A stretch of 64,000 nt of DNA from Bacillus sp. FJAT-45350. GTDB lineage: Bacteria; Bacillota; Bacilli; Bacillales; NISU01. Shown piece by piece: positions 52,991 to 62,350 of this stretch. The stretch spans positions 1,062,079-1,126,078 of the forward strand of contig NZ_NISU01000001.1 in the NCBI RefSeq assembly GCF_002335805.1. The letters run 5' to 3'. Below the pieces are notes generated by a model. It did no database searches, was not told the DNA's origin, and worked only from the letters and a program-made list of their open reading frames with translations. The first letter of the stretch is position 1, and every line of letters starts with the position of its first letter. Both the position numbers and the translations under genes were made by a program.

Positions 52991-53818
52991 ATGACAATGA
53001 TATCTTGGAAGCGAATGTTGATTAGAATGGGATTTGTAGTAAAAACAGTAGAGGAAAACATGTTTTCATTTATGCATGAAAACGATGCAAATATTGAGTT
53101 CTTTCAGAAGATACTAGATAAATTGAACGTAGAATACACCTTCAAAGGGTTAATCTTTACCCCTGAAAATATAGAAGTAAACGAAGAAGAGTTCCTCTCA
53201 ATCTGTGAATCAATACAAGGAGATCAGACGTATTTTGAGGGATTTGCAAATGTACAATTAATAGCCCTTGATACGTATATTTCCGGTTTAGTCCGTTGGC
53301 TAAATGCAATTGGATTCACAACGACAATTTGTTGTGATGGACACAACCGAACACCAGCACATATCGGATTTAAGAATAGAGAAGCTGAAACTAGGATATT
53401 AAACTACAGCTTATCACTTGTTACTAATCAAACATGGTCATGCAGTCCTCGAGGCCATTTTCGTATCAGAACAACGAACGAAGACAATAGATCAAGAACA
53501 GAAAGACCGAAACGAGAGTTGTTGTTAGATTTAGCAGAAGCTCTATATGAAAAGCGTACTATATTACAGCCATTTGTTCAGGCTGGTCTAGAACTATCTG
53601 ACTGTCCAACATATGATTGGAACTACTCTATCACACAACGAGCAGCCGAGGTTGGAGAAAGAATTCAATTGAAAGCACAAAGCAGAGAACGAGGAGTGCT
53701 TTATGAATATGCAACAGTGAAAGAGGTAGTAAACGAAAGAGTATGTGTTGTTAAAAATGAGAAAGGGGACGTGTTTAGGCTGGCAGTTGGAGAGTATTAT
53801 GTGATTGGTAAATTGTAA
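52991..53818 (+). CDS. Unknown protein with CDGH motif, paralog B
   Basis: A 275-residue protein. It shares with paralog A the segment LDTYISGLVRWLNAIGFTTTICCDGH and the preceding layout, MGFVVKTVEEN... ILDKLNVEYTFKGLIF. It has its own C-terminal beta-rich domain (about 215-275, TVKEVVNERVCVVKNEKGDVFRLAVGEYYVIG). ATG 52991 is preferred to 52985 because TAGGGAGAG immediately precedes the latter. Function unknown; duplication with the repeat suggests that the gene plus leader was copied as one unit. Confidence 0.7.
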   Translation: MTMISWKRMLIRMGFVVKTVEENMFSFMHENDANIEFFQKILDKLNVEYTFKGLIFTPENIEVNEEEFLSICESIQGDQTYFEGFANVQLIALDTYISGLVRWLNAIGFTTTICCDGHNRTPAHIGFKNREAETRILNYSLSLVTNQTWSCSPRGHFRIRTTNEDNRSRTERPKRELLLDLAEALYEKRTILQPFVQAGLELSDCPTYDWNYSITQRAAEVGERIQLKAQSRERGVLYEYATVKEVVNERVCVVKNEKGDVFRLAVGEYYVIGKL

Positions 53819-53966
53819 CGCTGCCAATTTACCACATTTGGAAGAGATAATCCTTTGAATAAATTTTGTCTTAAGTAGTTCTTTTTTGTAAAATGATTTA
53901 AGAATGAACAGGACTTGAAACAAATTCGTGGTTGAGAATCTAAACTAATATTCTGGAGGAAGTAAA

Positions 53967-54185
53967 ATGGCTGAACTTAAATTTGAAATTACTGAACACA
54001 TTACAGTATTATCTGAATCACCAAAAGGGTGGACAAAGGAATTAAATCTTATCAGTTGGAATGGGCGTGAACCCAAGTATGATATCCGTGACTGGGCTCC
54101 AAACCATGAGAAGATGGGTAAAGGAGTTACATTAAGTAATGATGAAATGGAAAAGTTGAAAGAAGCATTGTTGGGGGAATCTTGA
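53967..54185 (+). CDS. YdbC/PC4-family ssDNA-binding protein
   Basis: A 72-residue protein matching the YdbC group of PC4-like transcription coactivators: LKFEITEHITVLSESPKGWTKELN, then SWNGREPKYDIRDWAPNHEKMGKGVTLS. The family binds single-stranded DNA as a dimer. GGAGGAAG lies before ATG 53967. Confidence 0.88.
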   Translation: MAELKFEITEHITVLSESPKGWTKELNLISWNGREPKYDIRDWAPNHEKMGKGVTLSNDEMEKLKEALLGES

Positions 54186-54273
54186 GTCTAATTTTGCAGA
54201 CTTGTGAATTGGTTACAGGTTATTTGAGATAAATAAAAAATTGAAAATAGGTTACATAATGAAAACGGGCTGA

Positions 54274-54725
54274 GTTCAGTTCGTTTTTTTAGTTAAACAA
54301 TCAGTAAAAACAGAAAAAGACATTTGTTTAGACGGTAGAGTTAAACGTACATATAAATTAAATGTGATTGATACTATCATCCGTTCGTTGAAAAATGAAG
54401 GTCTTCCATACTATTGGATAACAGAAAATGAATCTAGTAAAAGAGCATTTGACCGAGAAGCAGACACGATAAAGATTAGTACAATAGACAGTAGTAAAGG
54501 ACTTGATTTCCAGGCTGTATTTATTGTAAATATAGAGAATATGCCATTTGCGCTAGAAGAAAATATAGAACGAGAAGTTGCGTTATTATACATTGGAATG
54601 ACCAGAGCAAAGGAATATTGTGTCTTTCTTATTCTGGGGATTCAGAGTTTACAATATATTTTGAACAGCTAAAAGAAAAAGCACTTGAAGTTACTAGGAG
54701 TAATGAAGACGAGAAAAGTAGTTAA
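54274..54725 (+). pseudogene. UvrD/Rep-type helicase C-terminal remnant
   Basis: The open frame begins inside a gene (no start) with the SF1 helicase motifs IKISTIDSSKGLDFQAVFIV (motif V region) and LLYIGMTRAKEYCVFL (motif VI). Near 54635 the frame shifts by one base, and the sense continues as SGDSEFTIYFEQLKEKALEV to the TAA at 54725. The 5' part with the P-loop is missing. It is a truncated and frameshifted helicase. Confidence 0.7.
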
Positions 54726-54794
54726 AGTACTTTGTTGCTTGAATCATTAAACTATTTATTAGTAGTCATAGACAACTTAGGAGGATTATAAACT

Positions 54795-55157
54795 GTGCCA
54801 TGCCCATTCTGCCACCCAGAAAACATCATCACGTCTAACGCACTAGCATATGCCATTTATGATAAGTACCCAGTAAACAGCGGACACATTCTTATCATTC
54901 CAAAACGTCATGTGAGTGATTATTTTGAAACGACAATAGAAGAGCGAACAGCGTTTAATGAATTATTAGAGGAATGCAAAGAACTACTAGACTATCAGTT
55001 CAAGCCTAATGGATATAATATTGGGATTAACTGTGGTGAGGTTGCGGGACAGACTATATTTCACGTACATGTTCATTTAATCCCTCGTTTTAAAGGAGAT
55101 ATGGACGAGCCTAGAGGCGGTGTACGTGGAGTAATTCCGGAAAAACAGAAATATTGA
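54795..55157 (+). CDS. HIT-family (histidine triad) hydrolase
   Basis: A 120-residue protein with CPFCHPEN at the start and the histidine triad FHVHVHLIPRF near residues 96-106. HIT proteins hydrolyse nucleotide phosphoramidates or dinucleoside polyphosphates. The start is GTG 54795 after TTAGGAGG. A stem AACTTTCCTAT / ATAGGGAAGTT at 55167-55196 follows. It is often found near the helicase type that follows here. Confidence 0.9.
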   Translation: MPCPFCHPENIITSNALAYAIYDKYPVNSGHILIIPKRHVSDYFETTIEERTAFNELLEECKELLDYQFKPNGYNIGINCGEVAGQTIFHVHVHLIPRFKGDMDEPRGGVRGVIPEKQKY

Positions 55158-55166
55158 TGAAACAAG

Positions 55167-55201
55167 AACTTTCCTATTTTTCGAGATAGGGAAGTTTTTG
55201 T
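55167..55201 (+). terminator. Terminator after the HIT gene
   Basis: An 11-bp stem with one G-U pair, an 8-base loop and T5. Confidence 0.75.
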
Positions 55202-55261
55202 TTATCAGTGAGTTGGATATGATAAACTGTTAAATATATACATAAAGAGGAGAGTTTTTAC

Positions 55262-55411
55262 ATGCCAACCCGTACCCTACTAATCCAAGAAAATAGTCCT
55301 AATAATAAATATAACAATGGTAAAGAAATAGATGATACTCGTGTTTTTAAAGCTGGAATAATAGGTGACTTACCGGTGAAATTGTTCCACGCTGGTGATG
55401 AAGATGAGTAA
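55262..55411 (+). CDS. 49-residue protein overlapping the PLD-helicase gene
   Basis: The ATG at 55262 follows AGAGGAGAG. The frame (MPTRTLLIQENSPNNKYNNG..., ending in HAGDEDE) runs for 49 residues, and its TAA (55409-55411) lies just inside the start of the helicase gene at 55404. The good ribosome site and overlap argue for a real, translationally coupled gene. I do not recognise it; it may be an accessory protein or a leader peptide. Confidence 0.55.
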   Translation: MPTRTLLIQENSPNNKYNNGKEIDDTRVFKAGIIGDLPVKLFHAGDEDE

Positions 55412-57848
55412 GATAAAACTTGTGACAGAAAAACTGGTTAATGAACTTGTTGATGCGATAGAACGTTCCTCTTCGATTTATATCTTAACATCGTTTGTGA
55501 TGAATTCTGGCGTAGAAGTGTTAGAGCAGGCTTTGAAGATCGCGTTGGAACGTGGAGCGGAAGTGAAAATCTGTACGGGTGATTACCTGTTTGTAACCCA
55601 ACCCATAGCACTTAAAAGATTGATTGAGTTAGATGAAAGAATTGAAGTTCGTTTATGGAGAAGTAATGGACGGTCGTTTCATCCTAAAGCATATTTGTTT
55701 CAGTATGCTGAAAATGAAGGTTCATTGATTATTGGTTCTTCTAATCTTTCTAGGTCTGCATTAACACATGGAGTTGAATGGAGTCTCTCCCTGGATTCTT
55801 CAGTGTCACTTAGTACCTTCCAGAAAGCATTAGACGAATTTATGAAATTATTTTTACATGAGCAAACGGTACCAGTTAATTTAGAAACTGTAATAAAATA
55901 TGAAAAACTGTACGATAAATATCACCGCGATCATCCAAGTCTTATTAGAAATTGGACAAAAAGCGAAGAAATAGAACTAATGCTAAACCAAGCGAATAAG
56001 GAAAACGAGAATAATGTAATTCATGAAACGGAAGGTAGTTACGGGCAGATTTCACCTAGGCATTCTCAGAACGAAGCCTTAGAATCGTTGAACACTGTTG
56101 TTGAAGAAGGGTATGACAAAGCGATGGTTGTCATGGCAACAGGACTCGGAAAAACGTATTTAGCTGGTTTCTTTGCAGAGAAGTACAAACGAGTCTTGTT
56201 TGTTGCACACCGAGAAGAAATATTAAATCAAGCAAAAAAGTCATTTCAACATATAATGTCAACCCGAACATTTGGAATTTATAGTGGAACAGAAAAAGAA
56301 GGAGATGCTGATTGTGTTTTTGCTTCTATTTTTACTCTCGCCAATAAGCAGCACCTTCAGACGTTTGATGAGGATAGCTTTGATTTGATTGTTATTGATG
56401 AATTTCACCATGCTGCAGCGAAGACATACCAGCGTGTGTTAGATTATTTTAAGCCTTCGTTTTTACTAGGAATTACTGCTACACCTGACCGTATGGATGG
56501 GAAAGATGTGTATGGTATTTGTGATGGGAATGTCGCATATCAGCTGCATTTTATTGAAGCGATCCAACGACAGTGGTTAGCTCCTTTTCATTATATTGGA
56601 GTGTATGACGATACAGATTATTCTAAGATCACATGGCTAGGAAGTCGGTATGACGAAGAGGAACTACTAGCTGTGCAGCTTCAAGAAGTGACGGCAAAGA
56701 AAGTATTTGATGCATGGAAAGAACATAAACAAACGAGAACTTTAGCTTTTTGTTCGTCAATTAAACAAGCCACGTTTTTAGCAAATTACTTTAAAGAAAA
56801 TGGAGTAAAAGCAACAAGTCTTCATTCTAACGGTAGTGAGTATGGAAGAGAAAACGCAATAAAAATGATTGAAAGTGGACAGTTGGAGATTATTTTTACA
56901 GTCAATCTATTTAATGAAGGTACAGATATTCCATCACTAGATACGCTTCTATTTGTTCGACCGACAGAATCTCTGACTATATTCACTCAACAAGTTGGTC
57001 GGGGACTCCGTTTGTTCCAGGGGAAAGATCATTGTCAAATTATTGATCTAATAGGAAACTATCGCAATGCTGACTTAAAGATGAGTTTATTTGATACAAG
57101 AACAGAAGAGGAGCGGAAGAAGGCAGTAACACCTGTCCCTCAAGTTCCTGATAGTTGTTTAGTTGATTTTGAAATAGAGGTTATTGACTTACTAGAAGAA
57201 CTCCGAAGAAAGAAACAACCAAGGAAAGAGCAGCTTCGAAATGCTTATATTGCTTTGAAACAGGAGTTAGGAAAAAGGCCAAGCTATCTTGAGTTACATC
57301 TGTATGGACAGGCAAAGAGTAATGAGTATCGCCAAGAATTTAAGTCATATGCAGGCTTTCTTTTCTGGGCAGAAGAGTTTTCTCAGAAAGAGGAGCAAGC
57401 TTTTAAAGATTATGAGAATTGGATTATTGAGGTAGAAAGAACAGGAATGCAAAAAAGTTACAAGATGATCGTTCTATCATACATGTTATCTAGAGGTACC
57501 AATGACTGGATGAAGCCAGTAACACCATCTGAAGTAGCACCATTTTTCCATCGCTATTTAACTGAAAAGGAATATAGAAAACGAATCGATTTCTCTGATA
57601 AAACAGGAAAAAGCTTATGGCAGTATGGTGAAAAGAAAACAGCAAACTTAATTGCGAAAATGCCAATGTCAAAATGGAGTGGCAGTTCGAAGGAGCTAAT
57701 ATCATTCGAGGATGGTGTTTTCAAGCTAGAGTTTGATGTAGCAGAAGAACATAATGAGTTGGTATACGAGTGGACGAAGGAGATATGTGAGTATAGGTTG
57801 CATTTTTATTTTGAGAGGAAGGGAGAAGGGAAAAATATTGTTCATTGA
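55404..57848 (+). CDS. PLD-nuclease/SF2 helicase fusion (DUF3427-like)
   Basis: An 814-residue protein. The N-terminal phospholipase-D-like domain (1-165) has HPK (His93, Lys95) and GSSNLSRSAL. The SF2 helicase has ATGLGKT (245-251), DEFH (332-335), TATPDR (about 361) and QQVGRGLR (about 515). A C-terminal region of about 240 residues is unassigned. Similar PLD-DEAD/DEAH proteins occur in defence islands, where they are thought to process foreign DNA. ATG 55404 overlaps the 49-residue ORF. Neighbouring restriction genes fit a defence role (inference). Confidence 0.85.
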   Translation: MSKIKLVTEKLVNELVDAIERSSSIYILTSFVMNSGVEVLEQALKIALERGAEVKICTGDYLFVTQPIALKRLIELDERIEVRLWRSNGRSFHPKAYLFQYAENEGSLIIGSSNLSRSALTHGVEWSLSLDSSVSLSTFQKALDEFMKLFLHEQTVPVNLETVIKYEKLYDKYHRDHPSLIRNWTKSEEIELMLNQANKENENNVIHETEGSYGQISPRHSQNEALESLNTVVEEGYDKAMVVMATGLGKTYLAGFFAEKYKRVLFVAHREEILNQAKKSFQHIMSTRTFGIYSGTEKEGDADCVFASIFTLANKQHLQTFDEDSFDLIVIDEFHHAAAKTYQRVLDYFKPSFLLGITATPDRMDGKDVYGICDGNVAYQLHFIEAIQRQWLAPFHYIGVYDDTDYSKITWLGSRYDEEELLAVQLQEVTAKKVFDAWKEHKQTRTLAFCSSIKQATFLANYFKENGVKATSLHSNGSEYGRENAIKMIESGQLEIIFTVNLFNEGTDIPSLDTLLFVRPTESLTIFTQQVGRGLRLFQGKDHCQIIDLIGNYRNADLKMSLFDTRTEEERKKAVTPVPQVPDSCLVDFEIEVIDLLEELRRKKQPRKEQLRNAYIALKQELGKRPSYLELHLYGQAKSNEYRQEFKSYAGFLFWAEEFSQKEEQAFKDYENWIIEVERTGMQKSYKMIVLSYMLSRGTNDWMKPVTPSEVAPFFHRYLTEKEYRKRIDFSDKTGKSLWQYGEKKTANLIAKMPMSKWSGSSKELISFEDGVFKLEFDVAEEHNELVYEWTKEICEYRLHFYFERKGEGKNIVH

Positions 57849-58059
57849 TAACCAATATGGGAGTAAAAATAGTTTATTAAGGCAATCATTTCTCTTCTTT
57901 GAAATAGAAGCAAGTATAGAATAGAATATGTAATATTTCAAAAAATAGAGTGGAATAATTATTAATGTTAGTATCGATAATTTAGACTGTTCCTCAATGA
58001 ATCTCTATCTTGGTATTTTGAGTCTTAGGATTTCTTTTAAGGAGGAAGGGGCATATATA

Positions 58060-58551
58060 ATGCTTGAATTAGATAAATTAAGTGATGAAGAGCTAATAAA
58101 AGGATACGGCGGAATCATAAATGAATTTTAAAAAAGGGGTATAATTAGAAGTAAAAATTTGCTAGGTGATTTAGGTGAATACTTTGCAATTAACTACTAC
58201 AGTAAAACAGTTGGCTTACCGAAATTACAATTTGCTCCAATTGGGACTCAGAATATAGATGCAATAAGTGTAAATGGTGACAGGTATAGCATTAAGTCGA
58301 CGACAGGAAAAACAACAGGGGTATTTTATGGATTAGAGGAACCTGAGTCAAAGGTACATGATAAACAAAAATTTGAGTATGTACTAGTTGTTGTATTTAA
58401 TGAGAATTTCATATTAGAAAAAATAATTGAATTACCTTGGATACTGTTTTTAAAGTATAGGAAATGGCATAGTAGAGTAAGGGCTTGGAATTTAACAATA
58501 ACTCAAAAATTATTAAAAAACTCAACGGTACATTTATTAAAGGACAGTTAA
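58060..58551 (+). pseudogene. Restriction-endonuclease-like protein interrupted by an in-frame TAA
   Basis: ATG 58060, with AAGGAGGAAGG upstream, opens MLELDKLSDEELIKGYGG.... Codon 24 is TAA (58129-58131), and the same frame continues KRGIIRSKNLLGDLGEYFA to 58551, giving 163 residues in total. NIDAISVNGDRYSIKSTTGK looks like the D...xxK core of a PD-(D/E)XK nuclease fold. The downstream part has a possible internal start (TTG 58159) but no ribosome site. It resembles uncharacterised nuclease-like proteins often found beside restriction genes. Confidence 0.6.
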
Positions 58552-58755
58552 TTTAAATACTATGGTCAAGTGACTGAGAGGTTAGCCATTATTTTTTGAA
58601 TAGCAGTCACGTCTGTTAGACCGTGTTAACACCATTTATCCAAAAATATCTTTTCAGATTGATACATGAACTAGATATGACACTTTAAGAAAAAATGAAT
58701 CTGAATAGTGGATGTTAAGTAAAAGGGGTATTTTCAGGGGTGGATAGGTCTAATT
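58552..58755. other. Intergenic region without recognised gene
   Basis: About 200 bases with no convincing frame, repeat or motif before the convergent terminator. Confidence 0.3.
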
Positions 58756-58798
58756 AAATACTCCTCTCGCTTTCAAACTAAGGGTCAGAGGAGTATTT
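58756..58798. terminator. Bidirectional terminator
   Basis: A perfect 12-bp stem AAATACTCCTCT / AGAGGAGTATTT between convergent genes. Confidence 0.75.
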
Positions 58799-58867
58799 AT
58801 TCTATATTTCTACATTTTTTTAACGTCTATACTAGAAAAAAGTTATTCAAATAACCATGTAAAAGGT

Positions 58868-59548
58868 TTAATACTTACTAAAATATTGACGGGCGTTCTT
58901 ATCAGAATCTCTTGTTTCTAAGTATTTTTTAAGTTTTCTTTTTACTCTAGTTAAAGCATTATCAATAGCCTTTTCTTGGCGATTTAATTCACCCGATATT
59001 TCTTTATAGGATTGTCCATCTAAATATAAGGCGAGGACGTCTCGTTCTAAATCATTTAGTAGTTCTGATAGTTTAACATTAAAATGGTTAAATTCTTCTT
59101 GATTAATAATCAATTCTTCTGGGTCTAATTCTTTTGAGCCTGTTACAATGTCCATTAATGTTCGGTCTGAATCATCGTTATTATACATGGGCTTGTATAA
59201 CGATACATATGAGTTTAGAGGTATATGTTTCTGACGAGTGGCAGTTTTTATAGCCGTAATTATTTGGCGAGTAATACAAAGCTCTGCGAAGGACTTAAAT
59301 GAGCTTAATTTACCTTTTTTATAGTCTCTTATTGCTTTAAAAAGGCCAATCATGCCTTCTTGAATTATATCTTCTCTATCTGCTCCAATTAAAAAATAAG
59401 TTCTAGTTTTTGCATGAACAAAATGTCTGTACTTCTGAATTAGGTATTCGAGTGCTTCACTTTCTCCATTTTGTACTAAATCTATTATTTCTTCATCTTC
59501 CATATCAATATATTTGAGATTGTTCAACTTTTTAACCATATTGTTCAA
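58868..59548 (-). CDS. Sigma-H-like RNA polymerase sigma factor (Spo0H paralog)
   Basis: A 226-residue sigma-70-family protein. Nearly all sigma-H signatures are present: KYRHFVHAKTRTYFLIGADR, EDIIQEGMIGLFKAIRDYK, AELCITRQIITAIKTATRQK, and region 4 YLDGQSYKEISGELNRQEKA. Divergence from canonical SigH (for example NDDSDRTLMDIVTG and the long tail) suggests a paralog rather than the housekeeping copy. The TTG start at 59548 has GAGGTGG 6-7 bases upstream. It is divergent from the methyltransferase genes, so it may control this accessory locus. Confidence 0.8.
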   Translation of the reverse strand: MNNMVKKLNNLKYIDMEDEEIIDLVQNGESEALEYLIQKYRHFVHAKTRTYFLIGADREDIIQEGMIGLFKAIRDYKKGKLSSFKSFAELCITRQIITAIKTATRQKHIPLNSYVSLYKPMYNNDDSDRTLMDIVTGSKELDPEELIINQEEFNHFNVKLSELLNDLERDVLALYLDGQSYKEISGELNRQEKAIDNALTRVKRKLKKYLETRDSDKNARQYFSKY

Positions 59549-59771
59549 TACCAACCACCTCAACACACATCTGTAAATAATTTCATTATACATTAGTAGT
59601 TTTAATAGCGTCAATAAGGTGTAGTATCTAGAGTTTAAAATTCATAGATGTTTGATAGTGAAGAATAATGATATACAAACTTTTGTTCGTAAAAAAATGT
59701 AGAAAATAATACATTTACATTGAAAAATCTCCGTTTTATCAATATAATTTAATAGAATAGGAGGGTGCTTT

Positions 59772-61058
59772 ATGAAGCGTGGAGGGAAGCGTGAGGGTGC
59801 TGGGAGAAAGCAAATTCACGGTAAAGAGTATCGGATTAAAATAGAAGATGAAATCATTAATCAAATAGATGAAAATTTTTATGGCACAAATATAAATGAC
59901 AAGATCAGAGGGAGTATTTGTTTGGGACTAGAAAAATTACTTGGATTGAAAAGCGACTCGAATAAAGAGTTTACAGTTCTAGATTTATTTTCTGGAGCAG
60001 GTGGATTATCAAGAGGGTTTATGGATGCAGGATATAATGTTGTACTCGGTGTAGACTTTGATGAGATGGCACTGAAGACATTTGAAGAGAATCATGGAAG
60101 TGCAAAATCTATGAAACTTGATTTATTCGATCATAGAAACATTAAGAAATTAGAAGAATTTTTAAGTGGAAGAAATATCGAATTAGATGTTTTAGTTGGC
60201 GGCCCACCGTGTCAAGGGTTCTCACTGGCAGGACCACGTGAGGCTAATGATGAGAGAAATACCTTGTATACTGCTATGGTGAAAGTAGCTGAGAAACTTA
60301 AGCCCAAAGCTATTATATTAGAGAATGTACCTGGTTTGTTAAAGCTTTATGAAGGTAAGGGTGCTGAAAGAATTATTGAAGATTTCAGTGACATCGGATA
60401 TAAAATTAAACCACAAATTTTATATGCTCCTGAATTTGGTGTGCCACAAATTAGAAAGCGTGTGTTCTTTGTTGGTTTATTAGATTCAGAGGATTTCTTT
60501 GAATTTCCTGATCCTATTTACTCAAAGGATGAATTTGTAACTTGTGAACAGGCGATTTCTGACTTACCGCCACTTGAAGGAATTTTAGGAGAGGAAGTGC
60601 AAGAATATCCAACAATTGCAAAAACACCGTATCAAGCATTAATGAGAATGCATTCGGACAAGCTTTATAACCATATTGGTACGATTCATGCAGATAAAAC
60701 AGTCAAACTTATTGCGATGGTTCCTGAGGGAAAAAATTTCAAGTCTTTACCTGAAGAATATAGTATCCAGTTTAAATACAATGAGGCTTTAACTCGATAT
60801 CATAGCAAAAAGCCTTCTCTAACTATAAATACAGGTCACCGTTCTCATTTTCATTACAAGTATAATCGGATACCTACTGTAAGGGAGAGTGCTCGTCTTC
60901 AAAGTTTTCCAGATGATTTTATCTTTTATGGGAACAAAACACAGCAATACAAGCAAGTGGGGAATGCAGTACCCCCAATGCTAGGTTATCACATTGCACT
61001 AAAACTAAAGAATTATTTATGTAAGGTGGATGAACATGAGACAGTACAACATAGTTGA
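59772..61058 (+). CDS. DNA (cytosine-5-)-methyltransferase A
   Basis: A 428-residue enzyme. An N-terminal GGKREGAGRK basic motif with a short helical dimerisation-like region (1-62) precedes the C5-MTase core: motif I DLFSGAGGLSRGF (71-83), IV GGPPCQGFS with Cys147, VI ILENVPGL, VIII PQIRKRVFFVG and X QVGNAVPP. The target-recognition region lies at about 260-370. GGAGGG lies before ATG 59772. It is the first of two tandem methyltransferases. Confidence 0.92.
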   Translation: MKRGGKREGAGRKQIHGKEYRIKIEDEIINQIDENFYGTNINDKIRGSICLGLEKLLGLKSDSNKEFTVLDLFSGAGGLSRGFMDAGYNVVLGVDFDEMALKTFEENHGSAKSMKLDLFDHRNIKKLEEFLSGRNIELDVLVGGPPCQGFSLAGPREANDERNTLYTAMVKVAEKLKPKAIILENVPGLLKLYEGKGAERIIEDFSDIGYKIKPQILYAPEFGVPQIRKRVFFVGLLDSEDFFEFPDPIYSKDEFVTCEQAISDLPPLEGILGEEVQEYPTIAKTPYQALMRMHSDKLYNHIGTIHADKTVKLIAMVPEGKNFKSLPEEYSIQFKYNEALTRYHSKKPSLTINTGHRSHFHYKYNRIPTVRESARLQSFPDDFIFYGNKTQQYKQVGNAVPPMLGYHIALKLKNYLCKVDEHETVQHS

Positions 61059-62280
61059 TTTATTTGCTGGGTGTGGAGGACTATTAGATGGCTTTCTTCA
61101 AACAGGTAAATATAATGAAATTGCTTCTGTGGAATGGATGAAGCCACAAGTAAATACATTAATTCACCGCTTAGAAACAAAATGGGATGTAAAAGATGCA
61201 AAAGAAAGAGTTCTTCATTTCGATATGCAAAGAGAAGAAGAGCTTTTTCATGGCTGGAATGACGATGAGAAATATGGAAGTAATAAGGGGCTAGACTATT
61301 ATGTCAACAAAGCTGGAAATATAGATATTATTATCGGTGGCCCTCCGTGTCAGGCCTATTCACTTGCGGGAAGAGTTCGTGATGATAACAACATGAGAAG
61401 TGATTACCGTAATTATTTATTCGAGCGTTACCTAAGCGTGGTTGAACGCTATCAGCCAAAGGTATTTGTTTTTGAAAATGTCCCAGGTATGTTAAGTTCT
61501 ATGCCTGATGGAACACCAATTACTGACTTAATTCGTGAGGGTTTTCATAGTATTGGATATGATATTGTTGACGATATAAAAAAGTATGCACTGTTAAATG
61601 TCAGTGATTATGGTGTGCCTCAAAATAGGAAGCGAGTAATCTTAGTAGGTGTAAATAAAAACTATTATAGTAACTCTCATGAAATATTAAAAAACTTTTA
61701 CGACAATATATTAACTAAACAAAAAATAGAAAAGAAAACTACCTTATTTGAAGCTATTGGTGACTTACCACCTTGTATCCCAATATTTGAGGAAAAAGCA
61801 CGTACAAAAAAGTTATCTCATATAGCACCACTTTGTGAAGTCAGCTGGCACAAACCACGATATCATAATTTACGGGATATGAAAATTTTTCAAATGTTAG
61901 CAGAGGATATACAGTCGGGAAAATGTGAATTTACAGATAGTAAAAAGCTAAGTGAGTTATATGAAAAAGAAGTTGGTTCGAAATCCCCAATTCATCGATA
62001 TCATGTTTTAAGACCGGATGTACCTGGTACTACCATCATTGCTCATCTTTATAAAGATGGACTACGTTATATTCACTATGATCCAAACCAAGCAAGAAGT
62101 ATTACGGTTAGGGAAGCAGCTAGAATCCAATCCTTTGATGATGATTTTGACTTCAAAGGAACGCAAGGACATGCTTATCAAATGATTGGGAACGCTGTAC
62201 CACCAAAGTTTGCAGAGAGTTTAGGGCATGCAATTGATGAGTTAATGGTCTCAATTACTGAAGAAGTTGTTACTGCATAA
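61036..62280 (+). CDS. DNA (cytosine-5-)-methyltransferase B
   Basis: A 414-residue C5 methyltransferase: motif I DLFAGCGGLLDGF, IV GGPPCQAYS with Cys105, VI VFENVPGM, VIII PQNRKRVILVG and X MIGNAVPP. A long insertion (about 45-95) follows motif I. The start ATG 61036 is preferred over 61030, because AAGGTGG abuts the latter. It overlaps methyltransferase A by 23 bases. Two C5 enzymes may modify the two strands of an asymmetric site or act as a heteromer, as YdiO and YdiP do in BsuMI. Confidence 0.92.
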   Translation: MRQYNIVDLFAGCGGLLDGFLQTGKYNEIASVEWMKPQVNTLIHRLETKWDVKDAKERVLHFDMQREEELFHGWNDDEKYGSNKGLDYYVNKAGNIDIIIGGPPCQAYSLAGRVRDDNNMRSDYRNYLFERYLSVVERYQPKVFVFENVPGMLSSMPDGTPITDLIREGFHSIGYDIVDDIKKYALLNVSDYGVPQNRKRVILVGVNKNYYSNSHEILKNFYDNILTKQKIEKKTTLFEAIGDLPPCIPIFEEKARTKKLSHIAPLCEVSWHKPRYHNLRDMKIFQMLAEDIQSGKCEFTDSKKLSELYEKEVGSKSPIHRYHVLRPDVPGTTIIAHLYKDGLRYIHYDPNQARSITVREAARIQSFDDDFDFKGTQGHAYQMIGNAVPPKFAESLGHAIDELMVSITEEVVTA

Positions 62281-62350
62281 TCTTTACTAATCTCCCTAGT
62301 TTATACCAGCCATTAGATGATCTAATATATGTTTTCAAGGAGATGTTACT

